Assembly: GCA_937873495.1 (NCBI GenBank)
Contig: CALMXZ010000003.1
Coordinates: 62,001 to 126,000 of the forward strand
Source of the DNA: an uncultured Trueperaceae bacterium
Lineage (GTDB): Bacteria; Deinococcota; Deinococci; Deinococcales; Trueperaceae
DNA length: 64,000 bases
Direction of reading: 5' to 3'
Below the pieces are notes generated by a model that searched no databases, was not told where the DNA came from, and saw only the letters and a program-made list of their open reading frames with translations. A program made the translations under genes and the position numbers. Positions 43,618 to 52,835 of the stretch are shown in pieces. Within the stretch, counting starts at the first letter, position 1. Every line of letters begins with the position of its first letter.

Positions 43618-45081
43618 ATGGTAGCGTTACGCATGTTGTTCAGGCGTCAACGTGCGCCGGCCCCCGGAGCGGCGAAAGCCTCCGCGCAGGAAGCTCTCGC
43701 GCGCGGCCAGTACGACGTGGCGTTCGCCGTCCTCGAGAGCGCCGTACGCCGGGGCGGCGGTGGCAACCGGGCCGAGCAGGGCCAGACGTGGCTGCAGCTC
43801 GCCGCGGTGTACGCCCTCTACGGCGACGAGGGGTTGGAGAACGGTCAACCGGCGCTCAGGAGCGCCGTGACCGCCGATCCCAAGCTCGCCGCCCACCCGC
43901 TCTACCGTGCCCTGTTCTGGGAGTTCTCCGCCTACCGCGGGGCGCCCCTCGCCGACGTCAAGCGCGGCCTGCGCGAGGTCCCCGAACACGCCGTCGAGGG
44001 CGCCCCGGAGTCGTTCGATGCGGTGGCCGCCTACCACGCGGCCGCCGCGCTCTTCGCCGTCGACGCCGCCAAGAGCGCCAGGCGGAGGCTGCGGGCGGTC
44101 CCGGAGGACGGTCTGCCGGCCTACCTGGAATGGCGCCGGTGGTCCTTGCTCGGTCAGTGCTGCGAGACACTCGGCGAATGGGAGGAGGCGGCCGAGGCGT
44201 TCGCCATGGCCGTCGCTCAGGCTCCAGAGCCGGAGCGCGACGCCGAGCGCCTCAGCCTCGCCGGAGCCCAGGTGGAGCTGTTCCGGACGGAGCAGGCCCT
44301 CGAACAGCTCGCCTGCGTCGACGCCGACAGGTTGCCGCCCCCCGAACGCGCCGTCCACCGCTACCTCCAAGGGCGGGCACACCTCGACCTGGACAACCCG
44401 AACCTGGCCATCGAGTGCCTGCGCGAGGCCGCCATGCTAGACGACTCGACCGCTGAGGCCTCGTACAGCGTCGCGTTCGCCACGGCGCAGGCTCTCGCGG
44501 CGGCGGGCCGCACCGAGGAGGCCGTCGACGCCTACCACCAGGCACTCGCCGTCGTGCCTGCCGAGCACCGCGCGTACACGCAGCACGAGGCGGCCTACGC
44601 CCTCATCGAGTGCGATCGCCTCTCCGAGGCCGAGGCGCTGCTGAGCGAGGTCATAACCGATCCGTCGTACACCCAGCGCGGTGACGCGCTCTCCGACCTG
44701 GCCGACGTCCGCCTTAGACGCGGCGAGCTCGACTCCGCCCACGCCCTCGCCGAGGAGGCCCTCGAGCTCGGCGCCACCGCGCCGGCGTGCATCACGCTCG
44801 GCAGCGTCGCGTTCGAGTACTACCGGCTCGAGGAGGCGGCCTCGTGGTACGAGCAGGCGTTGAGCGCCAGCCAGACGGGCGACCCGTTCTGGGTGGCCGC
44901 TCAGCAGATGCTCGCCGACGTCTACGCCCAGATGGGCGACGAGTACGCTGCCAGGGTCCTCCTGCACGCCAAGGCCGCCCTCGAGCACACGGAGGCGGGC
45001 AGCGAGTGGTACCTGCCTCTCAGGCAGTACCTGGACGAAGCCAAGGGCCGCTTGGGCGGCTTCGAGCGCGTCCTCAACTGA
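43618..45081 (+). CDS. Tetratricopeptide-repeat protein
   Basis: This 487-residue protein consists of helical TPR-like repeats: at least eight 34-residue units are visible (for example AEQGQTWLQLAAVYALYGDEG; RYLQGRAHLDLDNPNLAIECL; TAQALAAAGRTEEAVDAYHQAL; AQQMLADVYAQMGDEYAA). No catalytic domain, signal peptide or membrane segment is seen, so it is a cytoplasmic scaffold. The start is either ATG 43618 or ATG 43633 (the latter 5 nt after TAGCGT). It ends 20 nt before rqcH on the same strand. Confidence 0.82.
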   Translation: MVALRMLFRRQRAPAPGAAKASAQEALARGQYDVAFAVLESAVRRGGGGNRAEQGQTWLQLAAVYALYGDEGLENGQPALRSAVTADPKLAAHPLYRALFWEFSAYRGAPLADVKRGLREVPEHAVEGAPESFDAVAAYHAAAALFAVDAAKSARRRLRAVPEDGLPAYLEWRRWSLLGQCCETLGEWEEAAEAFAMAVAQAPEPERDAERLSLAGAQVELFRTEQALEQLACVDADRLPPPERAVHRYLQGRAHLDLDNPNLAIECLREAAMLDDSTAEASYSVAFATAQALAAAGRTEEAVDAYHQALAVVPAEHRAYTQHEAAYALIECDRLSEAEALLSEVITDPSYTQRGDALSDLADVRLRRGELDSAHALAEEALELGATAPACITLGSVAFEYYRLEEAASWYEQALSASQTGDPFWVAAQQMLADVYAQMGDEYAARVLLHAKAALEHTEAGSEWYLPLRQYLDEAKGRLGGFERVLN

Positions 45082-45101
45082 CGTAAAGCCGAGGCGCTGA
45101 C

Positions 45102-46757
45102 ATGGAAGGCCTTCTCATCGCCGAGCTGTTGCGGCTCCTCGAGGCGCTCCTGCCGACGCAACGCCTCGCGTGGGCGTTCCCTGACGACCGCACGGCCGTG
45201 CTGCCGCTGGCGGGCGGCGCTTCACTGTGGCTCTGCAGCCGGCCGCCCCGACCGTACCTGGCGCTGCGCCCCGCCGCGCCGGAGCCGGCCAGGGCGCGAA
45301 CACCCTTCCAGCAGCAGTTGGCAGCGCGCGCCGTCGGCCCGCTCGTCGCGGCCTCGCAGCCGGGCAAGGACCGCGTCGTACGCCTCACGTTCGGACCGTC
45401 GGACGGCTTCGTGCCGGTGCGGGGCGTCGAGGTCGTCGCGGAGCTGACCGGCCGTAACGCGAACGTCGTCCTCGTGGACGACGGGCTCGTCATCGGGGTC
45501 GAACGGCAGGTGCTCGCCGAACGGAACCGCTACCGCGAGCTGCGTGTCGGCCTTGGCTACCGGCCGCCGCCCCCATACTCGAAGCTCGACCCCGTCGGAG
45601 CGACCGCGGCGGACATCGAGCGCGTGCTGGCTGGGCGCCGGATCGGCGAGGCCGGCGCCGTGCTGGACGGGATCGGTCCGGAGTTGCTCGCCGCGCTGCG
45701 CTCGGCGTTCGAAGCCGACTGCCCGGCTGCTGCCGTTGACGGAACCGCTTCTACCGACGGTAGCCACCGGTCCGACGGCTCCCGCGGCGGAACCCTGCTG
45801 GCGGGGGAGACTCTGCGCCGCGCCGTCGGCCTGGTGGTGGAGCTGGCCGCGGCGCCTGGCGCGTTCCTGGAACGGTGGGCGGGCGAGGCCGACCCCATGC
45901 TCGCGGCGACGGCCGAGCGGCAGGCCCGGGCCGCGGAGCGGCTGCAGCGCCTGCTCGAGAAGGAGCTGGAGCCCGCCCGCCGCAAGCTGGGCGACGCCCG
46001 TTCGGCGGTCGCGGCCGGCGGGGCGGCGGCCGAGCTGCGAGCCGAAGGCGATCTCCTCCTCGCCAGGGCGGCCGAGGTGCCCGTCGGCGCCAAGACGGTG
46101 CGGGTGACCGGTTACGACGGCAGCGAGGTCGAGCTGACCCTAGACCCACGCCTCGACGCCGCCGCGAACGCGCGCCTACGCTACGACAAGGCTCGCAGGC
46201 GCGCGGCGCGCGCCAAGCGCGCCTCCGAGCAACTGGGCGGGCTGGAGGCGGGCGTCGCGGCGGCGGAGGCCGAGGTGCTGGCACTCGCACACCTGGCCCC
46301 CGCCGCGGTCGCCGCGCGCCTCAGGGCGGCCGAACGCGGCGCGTCCGCCGCGGCCAGGCCCGCCGGGCCGGGCATCCGCTTCAAGGGTCCGCACGGCTTC
46401 GAGGTCGTGGTGGGCCGTAACTCGAGGGACAACGACGAGGTCACCTTCGCGCTCGCCAAGAGCCGTGACCTGTGGCTGCATGCGCAGGGCTACCGAGGCT
46501 CACACGTCCTGGTCAGGAGCGGCGGCAAGGAGGTGCCGTTCGACACCGTGCTCTTCGCGGCGCGGCTGGCGGCAGGCCACTCGGAAGCGAAGCGCGAGGA
46601 CCGGGTCGCGGTGGACTACACGGAGCGCAAGAACGTGTGGCGCCAAAAGGGCGGACCGCCTGGCGCCGTCAACTTCAGCCAGCATCGCACGGTCGTGGTG
46701 GCGCCGGCACGCGACGACGCGGCGGCCTCGGCGACCGAGCGGGGGGAGAGCCCCTAG
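45102..46757 (+). CDS. rqcH: NFACT-family ribosome quality-control protein RqcH
   Basis: This 551-residue protein is the bacterial relative of NEMF/Rqc2, which binds obstructed 50S subunits and directs alanine tailing of stalled chains. It has an NFACT-N domain (1-170, with the conserved Asp-Arg in GKDRVVRLTF), a helical and coiled-coil middle (LQRLLEKELEPARRKLGDARSA; RYDKARRRAARAKRASEQLGGLEAGVAAAEAEV) and the NFACT-R domain (FEVVVGRNSRDNDEVTF; RDLWLHAQGYRGSHVLVR). SD GAGG is 7 nt upstream. Its TAG stop shares CTAG with the convergent fba stop. Confidence 0.92.
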   Translation: MEGLLIAELLRLLEALLPTQRLAWAFPDDRTAVLPLAGGASLWLCSRPPRPYLALRPAAPEPARARTPFQQQLAARAVGPLVAASQPGKDRVVRLTFGPSDGFVPVRGVEVVAELTGRNANVVLVDDGLVIGVERQVLAERNRYRELRVGLGYRPPPPYSKLDPVGATAADIERVLAGRRIGEAGAVLDGIGPELLAALRSAFEADCPAAAVDGTASTDGSHRSDGSRGGTLLAGETLRRAVGLVVELAAAPGAFLERWAGEADPMLAATAERQARAAERLQRLLEKELEPARRKLGDARSAVAAGGAAAELRAEGDLLLARAAEVPVGAKTVRVTGYDGSEVELTLDPRLDAAANARLRYDKARRRAARAKRASEQLGGLEAGVAAAEAEVLALAHLAPAAVAARLRAAERGASAAARPAGPGIRFKGPHGFEVVVGRNSRDNDEVTFALAKSRDLWLHAQGYRGSHVLVRSGGKEVPFDTVLFAARLAAGHSEAKREDRVAVDYTERKNVWRQKGGPPGAVNFSQHRTVVVAPARDDAAASATERGESP

Positions 46758-47674
46758 GCCTTGCCCGCCGACCCGAAGACGCGCATGCGCTCGGCCACCA
46801 CGCGCTTCATCTCGTCGCGCGCCGGGCCGAGGATCTTCCGCGGGTCGAACTCCTCAGGCTTGCCGGCCAGCACCTCGCGCACGCGCGTGGTGAACGCCAG
46901 CCTCAGGTCCGTGTCGGTGTTGATCTTGGCGATCCCCTCGGTGACGGCCTTGCGCACGTCGTCCTCATGGATGCCTATGGCGTCGCCCATGACCCCGCCG
47001 GCCGCGCGGAACCGTTCGACGAGCGTGGCCGGGACCCCGGACGCCCCGTGCATGACGAGCGGCTGGGGCAGCACAGCGGCGATGGCCCGCAGGCGCGCAT
47101 GGTCGATGAACGGCCGCCCCTTGCCCTTGAAGGCGCCGTGCGAGGTGCCGATGGCGACCGCCAGGTAGTCGGCGCCCGACTCGGCCATGAAGCGCTCGGC
47201 CTCCACCGGGTTAGTGAGGGTGGCGTCCTCGGCGCTGACGTTGACGTGCTCCTCGATGCCGCCCAGGCGGCCGATCTCGGCCTCCACGGTGACGCCCGCC
47301 GCGTGGGCGGCCTCGACGACCCGCTTCGTTTCCATGACGTTGGTGGCCTCGTCGGCGTGCGACATGTCGATCATCACGGAGGTGAAGCCCAGCCGGATGG
47401 CGCGCATGCACGAGGCGAAGCTGGAGCCGTGGTCGAGGTGGATCGCGACCGGCACCTTCGCTCCGTCGCCGAGGTACTTGCAGACCTCGACGAGCGCGGG
47501 CCCGCCGAACTTCAACGCGCCTTCCGAGAGCGCGAGCATGACGGGGCTGCGCGCCTCCTCGGCTGCCTCGACGATCGCCTGCGTGATCTCGAGGTCGTTC
47601 GTGTTGAAGGCGCCTACGCCGTAACCGCCGGCGCGGGCTGCCGCGAGGATCTCTAGGCCCGTGACTAGTCCCAT
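46754..47674 (-). CDS. fba: Class II fructose-bisphosphate aldolase
   Basis: This 306-residue zinc enzyme cleaves fructose 1,6-bisphosphate. It has the active-site Zn histidines in HLDHGSSFASCMRAI and GTSHGAFKGKGRP, the glutamate block TVEAEIGRLGG, and the phosphate-binding MHGASGVPATLV. Length is that of the short (type B, Gat/Kba-like) subgroup. The ATG has a perfect TATAAT 6 nt upstream. No other glycolytic gene adjoins it. Confidence 0.95.
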   Translation of the reverse strand: MGLVTGLEILAAARAGGYGVGAFNTNDLEITQAIVEAAEEARSPVMLALSEGALKFGGPALVEVCKYLGDGAKVPVAIHLDHGSSFASCMRAIRLGFTSVMIDMSHADEATNVMETKRVVEAAHAAGVTVEAEIGRLGGIEEHVNVSAEDATLTNPVEAERFMAESGADYLAVAIGTSHGAFKGKGRPFIDHARLRAIAAVLPQPLVMHGASGVPATLVERFRAAGGVMGDAIGIHEDDVRKAVTEGIAKINTDTDLRLAFTTRVREVLAGKPEEFDPRKILGPARDEMKRVVAERMRVFGSAGKA

Positions 47675-47680
47675 GCCGGG

Positions 47681-47686
47681 ATTATA
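47681..47686 (-). promoter_or_regulatory. -10 element TATAAT (leaderless) of fba
   Basis: A perfect consensus TATAAT on the minus strand ends 6 nt before the fba ATG, the clearest leaderless promoter in the window. Confidence 0.75.
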
Positions 47687-47734
47687 CGGCCGCCCCCGGG
47701 CCCCCCGGACCGCGCTGGGCGCGAGTACTGGGAA

Positions 47735-48040
47735 TCAGGCGTCCTTCTCCTCGGGCTCGGAGCCGGCCGGCTTGGCGACCTTCGGCGGCGGCGTCGAGCG
47801 CCCGCTGAGGAAGCCGCCGAGGCCGGAGAGGAGCAGTGCGACGAGCAGCGTCGCCGGCTCCTCCCGGTTGAAGGTGATGAGCGCGAGGAGGAGCAGGAGC
47901 GAGGCCCCGATGCGCATCGCGAACGCGGCGCGGCCGCGCGGGCCGCGCGCCGGGTCGAACGTCAGCACGTGCGTCGCCATGTAAGTGACGAGCAGGACGA
48001 TGAAGTAGACCCATACCGGGATCGTGCTCAGTAGACCCAT
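47735..48040 (-). CDS. Small membrane protein of unknown function
   Basis: This 101-residue protein has about three hydrophobic helices (8-27, 42-58, 64-80) and a basic/acidic tail rich in Pro, Lys and Glu (PPPKVAKPAGSEPEEKDA). The segment VTYMATHVLTFDPARGPRGRAAFA has no match I know. It begins in a TGATG overlap with the mqnB stop, so it belongs to the gltX-ftsY-mqnB transcript. Function unknown. Confidence 0.75.
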   Translation of the reverse strand: MGLLSTIPVWVYFIVLLVTYMATHVLTFDPARGPRGRAAFAMRIGASLLLLLALITFNREEPATLLVALLLSGLGGFLSGRSTPPPKVAKPAGSEPEEKDA

Positions 48041-48810
48041 CAGACAGCCACCTTCCTAGACTCGCGCCCGCCGGACGCCGCCAGTACGCTCACGACGAGC
48101 GCGGCCGCCGTGCAGGCGTTCGCGACGGCCTCGGCGATGCGCCAGTCGGCCTTGTAGCGCACGCCTACGACGTTGCTGACCCCGCGCAGCTCCACGAACG
48201 GCACGCCGTACGCGACGGCGACCTGGGCGACGGCGGCGCCCTCCATCGACTCGACGGCCGCGCCATGCCGCCGCTCGAGCATGCGCGCCAGCTCCAGGCT
48301 CTCGGTGACGGCTTCGCCCGTGGCGAACGGCAGCGCCTTGGCCAGCGCGGCGGTCGCGGCGCTCGTCGTGAGACCGTGGTCGAGCTCGATCCGGTTGTAG
48401 GTGGGCGGCTCGGTGGCGAGGAGGGGGAAGCCGATGGCCTCGAGACCCTGCCAAGTAGAGCCGTGGCCCACCCCGCTGTCCAGGTGCGTCTCGCTGGTCG
48501 CCACCGCCACCTCGCCGAGCGCGAGGCCCGCGGCCGGGTAGGCTCCGCCTATCCCGACGAGCACGACGTGGCTGGGCCGCACGCTCGCCAGCGCGATCGC
48601 CGTCCCTGCCGCGGCGTTCACCTTGCCGATGCCCGTACAGGCCAGTGCGACGTCGACGCCGGCCAGGCGGCCGTACGTCACGTCCCACCACGGGGTCAGG
48701 GCGCGCTCGCGAACGCCCGCCCCGCCGCTCGGCTCGGCCAGGAGCGCTCGCAGCGGGGCGAGTTCGCCCGCCGTGGCGCTGAGCACCAGCACGGGGCCCG
48801 AGGCGCCCAC
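48040..48810 (-). CDS. mqnB: Futalosine hydrolase
   Basis: This 256-residue nucleoside hydrolase releases hypoxanthine from futalosine in the alternative menaquinone pathway used by Deinococcota. It shares the MTA/SAH-nucleosidase fold with LACTGIGKVNAAAGTAIAL, VGIGGAYPAAGLALGEV and the ribose/catalytic block AVESMEGAAVAQVA; the TSETHLDSGVG segment is as in MqnB. The start GTG 48810 lies 10 nt after the ftsY stop with GAGG upstream. MTA phosphorylase-like alternatives are less likely because of the last motif set. Confidence 0.87.
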   Translation of the reverse strand: MGASGPVLVLSATAGELAPLRALLAEPSGGAGVRERALTPWWDVTYGRLAGVDVALACTGIGKVNAAAGTAIALASVRPSHVVLVGIGGAYPAAGLALGEVAVATSETHLDSGVGHGSTWQGLEAIGFPLLATEPPTYNRIELDHGLTTSAATAALAKALPFATGEAVTESLELARMLERRHGAAVESMEGAAVAQVAVAYGVPFVELRGVSNVVGVRYKADWRIAEAVANACTAAALVVSVLAASGGRESRKVAV

Positions 48811-48820
48811 CCTGGGAGCC

Positions 48821-49756
48821 TCAGGCCGCCACGGGCGGCATGTCGAGGAGGGCGCGCACGAACGCGGCCGCGTCGTACGGCTGGAGGTCGTCCTTGCCTT
48901 CGCCAACGCCGATGAACTTGATCGGGATCCCGAGCTCGCGCGTGATGGGGAGGAGGATGCCGCCCTTGGCCGTGCCGTCGAGCTTCGTGACGACGACGCC
49001 CGTGAGGGTGACGGCCTCGTGGAACTTCCTGGCCTGCTCCAGCCCGTTCTGGCCCGTGACGGCGTCGAGCACGAGCCAGACGTCGCGCGGTTCGCGCTCG
49101 TCCGCCTTGGCGATGACCCGCTTGACCTTCTTGAGCTCCTCCATCAGGTTGTGCTTCGTGTGCAACCGGCCGGCGGTGTCGACTATCAGCAGGTCGGTGC
49201 CACGGGCCTTGCGCTGGCTGGCGCCGTCGAAGGCGACGGCGCCCGGGTCGGCCCCGCTCTCGCCCGTTACCGTCGGGATGCCGAGGCGCTCGCCCCACAC
49301 GGCGAGCTGGGCGCTGCCTGCCGCGCGGAACGTGTCGCCGGCCGCGAACATGACGCTCTTCCCGTGCTCCAGGTAGTAGTGGCCGAGCTTCGCGATGGTC
49401 GTCGTCTTGCCGACGCCGTTGACCCCGACGACCATCACGACGTGGCCGGCCGGCTCGATGACGTTGCGCGAGACGTCGAGGTTGAACCCTACGCGCCGCA
49501 GCTTCTGACGCATGCGATCGGGCTCGAGCTGGTCCAACAACGCCTTCTCGAGCGCCTCGCGAAAGGGCGTGCCGCGCTGGCGCTCCTCCTTCGCCTCGGC
49601 CACGACCGTGGCGGCCAGCTTGGCGCCGACATCGGCCCCGATGAGGGCGAACTCGAGGTCCTCCCAGTCCATCTCCCACGCCGCGCCGCGCCCGCCGCCG
49701 AACGTCGCCGCGCGCGTGCGGTTCAGTCCGTCCCTCAGCCTGTCGAACCAGCTCAT
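48821..49756 (-). CDS. ftsY: Signal recognition particle receptor FtsY
   Basis: This 311-residue SRP-family GTPase docks the ribosome-SRP complex at the membrane. It has the NG core only: an N domain of four helices (1-95), the G1 motif GVNGVGKTTT (111-120), G2/G3 (MFAAGDTFRAAGSAQL; LLIVDTAGRLHTKHNLM) and G4 (VVVTKLDGTAKGG). The acidic A domain of E. coli FtsY is absent, as usual in this phylum. ATG 49756 overlaps the gltX stop in ATGA. Confidence 0.96.
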   Translation of the reverse strand: MSWFDRLRDGLNRTRAATFGGGRGAAWEMDWEDLEFALIGADVGAKLAATVVAEAKEERQRGTPFREALEKALLDQLEPDRMRQKLRRVGFNLDVSRNVIEPAGHVVMVVGVNGVGKTTTIAKLGHYYLEHGKSVMFAAGDTFRAAGSAQLAVWGERLGIPTVTGESGADPGAVAFDGASQRKARGTDLLIVDTAGRLHTKHNLMEELKKVKRVIAKADEREPRDVWLVLDAVTGQNGLEQARKFHEAVTLTGVVVTKLDGTAKGGILLPITRELGIPIKFIGVGEGKDDLQPYDAAAFVRALLDMPPVAA

Positions 49757-51333
49757 CTGCTGCCTTTGCCCCCCGTCGCTGGTGCCGCGGGTGGGGCGCC
49801 GACGCTCTTGACCCGGCTCTTGCGCGCCTCCTCGGCGGCCGCCTTGCGCGCCTTCTCCTCCTCGAGCAGGCGGTGCGGGTCGTCGTCGGGCAGGCCGGCG
49901 TCGATGAACGTGAGCGCCTTGCCGATGCGCGCGAGGGACTCGCGCTTCCCGAGGATGACGATTAGGTCCGTGACGCCGGGGGCGTTGGTCGTGCCGGTGA
50001 GGGCGGCGCGCAGGGGCATGAGCACCTTGCCCATCGGGACGGCCTGCTCTTGCACGTAGTCCCTCAACATGTCGTCCACACCGTCGTAATCGAAGAACTC
50101 CAGCATCGACAGCTCGCGTTCTATGTCCTGCAGGAACGTCTGACCCGAGGCGAGCTGCTTGCGCGCGGACTCGTCGTAGCGCAGCGTCTCCCTGAAGAAG
50201 TAGCCGGCCTGGTCGACGAGCTCGACGAGCGTCTCGGCCCGTGGCCGCAGTACGTCGACGACGTCGAGGAGGTAGTCCTCGTCGGAGCAGTCGTACCCCT
50301 CGTCCTCGAGGAGCGGCTTGACGCGGCCGGCCACCTCCTCTAGCGGCAGGATGTCGCGTAAGTACTTGGCGTTGAAGCTGCGCAGCTTCTTGAGGTCGAA
50401 GACCGGCCCGCCGAGCGAGACCCGGTCGATGTCGAACTCCGCGGTCATGTCCTTCATCCCGAAGTACTCGCGCCCGTCCGGCATGCTCCAACCCATGTTG
50501 GCCAGGAAGTTGAGGAGCGCCTCGGGCAGGAAGCCCTGCTGCCGGTAGGAGTCGACGGACGTGTCGAGCTTGCGTTTGCTGACCTTGCTGCGATCGGGGT
50601 TGCGGAGGAGCGGCATGTGGATGAACTCGGGCAGGTCCCAGTCGAACGCCCGGTAGAGCAGGACGTGGATGGGGGTGCTCGTGACCCACTCCTCAGCGCG
50701 GATCACGTGGGTGACGCCCATCAGGTGGTCGTCGACGACGTTGGCGAGGTGGTAGGTGGGGTAACCGTCGCTCTTCATGAGGACCGGGTCGCGGATCTCG
50801 CTGTTCGGGATCGTGACGTCGCCGCGCAGGCGGTCGCGGAAGGTGGTCGAGCCCTCGTCCGTCGTGATCAGCCTCACGACGTTCGGCTCGCCCGCGGCGT
50901 GGCGGCGGGCCTGCTCGGCGGGGGGCAGGTCGCGGCCGCGGCCGTCGTAGCCGATCGGCTTGTTGAGACGCTTCTGCTCCAGGCGCATGGCCTCGATCTC
51001 CTCCGCGGTCTCGAAGGCGCGGTACGCGCGGCCCGAAGCCAGCAGCTCCTCGACGTGGGCGTGGTAGACGGCGAGGCGCTCGCTCTGGCGGTACGGGCCG
51101 TTCGGCCCGCCCGCCTCGGGGCTCTCGTCCGGCCGGAGCCCGAGCCAGGCGAACATCTCCAGGATGCGGGCCTCGGCGCCCGCCTGGTAACGCTGGCGGT
51201 CGGTGTCCTCGAGGCGGAAGATGAAGCGCCCACCGTGCCGCCGCGCGAACACGTAGTTGAACAGTCCTATGTAGGCCGTGCCGACGTGAGGGTCTCCGGT
51301 CGGCGACGGTGCGATCCTGGTGACGACTTCCAT
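49753..51333 (-). CDS. gltX: Glutamyl-tRNA synthetase
   Basis: This 526-residue class I synthetase charges tRNA-Glu. The HIGH-type motif is IAPSPTGDPHVGTAYIGLFNY and the KMSKS-type motif is KVSKR in DRSKVSKRKLD. The C-terminal anticodon-binding region is followed by a 35-residue Lys/Arg/Ala-rich tail not expected from shorter homologues. The ATG at 51333 is fixed by AGGAGG 7 nt upstream. It heads a four-gene overlapping operon with ftsY, mqnB and the small membrane protein. Confidence 0.95.
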   Translation of the reverse strand: MEVVTRIAPSPTGDPHVGTAYIGLFNYVFARRHGGRFIFRLEDTDRQRYQAGAEARILEMFAWLGLRPDESPEAGGPNGPYRQSERLAVYHAHVEELLASGRAYRAFETAEEIEAMRLEQKRLNKPIGYDGRGRDLPPAEQARRHAAGEPNVVRLITTDEGSTTFRDRLRGDVTIPNSEIRDPVLMKSDGYPTYHLANVVDDHLMGVTHVIRAEEWVTSTPIHVLLYRAFDWDLPEFIHMPLLRNPDRSKVSKRKLDTSVDSYRQQGFLPEALLNFLANMGWSMPDGREYFGMKDMTAEFDIDRVSLGGPVFDLKKLRSFNAKYLRDILPLEEVAGRVKPLLEDEGYDCSDEDYLLDVVDVLRPRAETLVELVDQAGYFFRETLRYDESARKQLASGQTFLQDIERELSMLEFFDYDGVDDMLRDYVQEQAVPMGKVLMPLRAALTGTTNAPGVTDLIVILGKRESLARIGKALTFIDAGLPDDDPHRLLEEEKARKAAAEEARKSRVKSVGAPPAAPATGGKGSR

Positions 51334-51354
51334 GGAGGCGCCTCCTATCCGGGC

Positions 51355-51360
51355 ATCATA
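51355..51360 (-). promoter_or_regulatory. -10 element TATGAT of the gltX operon
   Basis: TATGAT on the minus strand lies 21 nt before the gltX ATG; the predicted leader of about 14 nt contains the AGGAGG ribosome-binding site. This is a leadered promoter in contrast to the leaderless ones. Confidence 0.55.
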
Positions 51361-51490
51361 GCCCAGTGCGCGCGCAGCGCTTGCGTTGCTCATGCGCGTC
51401 CCCGGCGGGGTTTAACGCGCGTCGGCTCGACGGCCGGACCGGGCGTACGCCGCCGTGGCCGGCCGGCTGGCGGCAGCGCGGGTGCGGGCG

Positions 51491-52294
51491 CTAGCGCACG
51501 AAGGCCAGGTAGGCGAGCGTGAGGGCGGAGACGCCCCAGAGGTAAGGGGAGAAGACCCTGAACCGCCCGCGCTTGAGCACGGTGAAGACGAGGAGCAGGG
51601 CTCCGTAGCCGACTGCGAAGGACGCCGCCAGCATCGTGAGCAGCGGGGCCAGTTCCACGTCGGCGTTCAGGACGTCCTTGGCGCCGAGGACCGCCACGCC
51701 GAGCGAGACGACCAGGTACATGAGGAAGGAGAGGCGCGGTGCCAGCGCCTTGTCGACGCCGCGCCACAGGAGCGCCGCGATGGTGGAGCCGCTGCGCGAG
51801 ATGCCAGGGACGACGGCCAGCCCCTGGACGATGCCGGCGACGAGCGCGTCGAGGAACGTGACCTGCCGCACCTCGTGCTTCGGGCCGGAGCGGGGTGCGA
51901 ACCACAGGACGAACCCGGTGACGGCGAGGGCGATCGCGACGGGCAGCGGGCTGTTGAGCCGTTCGAACACGGGCTTGACGAGCAGCGCGATCGTCGCCGT
52001 CGGAATCGACCCGACGATGATGAGCAAGGCGAGGCGCCACCCCGGCTCCCGCCGCGCCGCGGCCGAGCCGAGGCCGCGGAGGAAGCCGCCGAGCGCCGTC
52101 CTGACGTCGCGCCACAAGAAGACCAGCACGGCGAGAAGCGTGCCCGTGTTCGTGGCGATGTCGACGTAGAGGGGGAGCGAGTCGCCCCAGCCGAGGAAGT
52201 AGTGCGCCAGCACCAGGTGCCCGGAGCTGGAGACGGGCAGGAACTCCGTCAGGCCCTGCACGATTCCGAGGACGAGCGCTTGCAGGACGGTCAT
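51491..52294 (-). CDS. uppP: Undecaprenyl-diphosphatase UppP (BacA)
   Basis: This 267-residue membrane enzyme recycles the lipid carrier undecaprenyl phosphate. It carries both family motifs: the glutamate-rich GIVQGLTEFLPVSSSGHLVLAHYF at the N-terminus and PGISRSGSTIAALLWRGV in the middle, with about eight helices. The ATG has GAGGTG 5 nt upstream. It lies downstream of the rpsI terminator. Confidence 0.96.
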   Translation of the reverse strand: MTVLQALVLGIVQGLTEFLPVSSSGHLVLAHYFLGWGDSLPLYVDIATNTGTLLAVLVFLWRDVRTALGGFLRGLGSAAARREPGWRLALLIIVGSIPTATIALLVKPVFERLNSPLPVAIALAVTGFVLWFAPRSGPKHEVRQVTFLDALVAGIVQGLAVVPGISRSGSTIAALLWRGVDKALAPRLSFLMYLVVSLGVAVLGAKDVLNADVELAPLLTMLAASFAVGYGALLLVFTVLKRGRFRVFSPYLWGVSALTLAYLAFVR

Positions 52295-52365
52295 CCGAAC
52301 ACCTCGCTTGTCTCCCTGTCAGTGGCCGGCGTCGGCCGGCGGCGGGAGCGATGGACCAAGCAGAA

Positions 52366-52388
52366 GCGAGGCGCACATGGCGCCTCGC
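52366..52388 (-). terminator. Terminator after rpsI
   Basis: A 9-bp perfect stem GCGAGGCGC/GCGCCTCGC with a 5-nt loop is followed on the minus strand by TTCTGCTTGG. It lies 60 nt after the rpsI stop and ends the rplM-rpsI transcript. Confidence 0.65.
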
Positions 52389-52448
52389 GGTCGTTCCGGA
52401 ACGGTGGCCGAGCGCTCGCCCGAACGGGAGCCGGTCGGCCTCGTAGGC

Positions 52449-52835
52449 TCAGCGCTTGCTGTACTGGGGCGCGCGCCTGGACTTCTTGAGACCGTAGAGC
52501 TTGCGCTCGACGATACGCGCGTCGCGGGTGAGGTGACCCTTGTCCTTGAGGACCGGGCGGTAGTTGGGGTCGACCTTGAGCAGTGCGCGCGCGACGCCGA
52601 GCTTGATGGCATCGGCCTGCCCGCTCGGGCCGCCGCCCTTCACCGTGATGTAGGCGTCGTAGCGGCCGGCGGTGTTCGTGTCCTTGAGCGGCTCGAGGGC
52701 CTGGACCCCGACGAGGATGCCGCGGAAGTACTCCTGGAACTCACGGCCGTTGACGGAGATGCGGCCGTTGCCAGGACGAAGGAAGACGCGTGCGACGGCT
52801 TCCTTGCGGCGCCCGGTACCGTAGAACTGTTCCAT
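52449..52835 (-). CDS. rpsI: 30S ribosomal protein S9
   Basis: This 128-residue protein binds 16S rRNA and its C-terminal tail reaches the P-site tRNA. It has the family core [21 protein letters not shown] and the conserved basic C-terminus ending QYSKR. The ATG at 52835 overlaps the rplM stop by one base (TGATG). Confidence 0.98.
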   Translation of the reverse strand: MEQFYGTGRRKEAVARVFLRPGNGRISVNGREFQEYFRGILVGVQALEPLKDTNTAGRYDAYITVKGGGPSGQADAIKLGVARALLKVDPNYRPVLKDKGHLTRDARIVERKLYGLKKSRRAPQYSKR

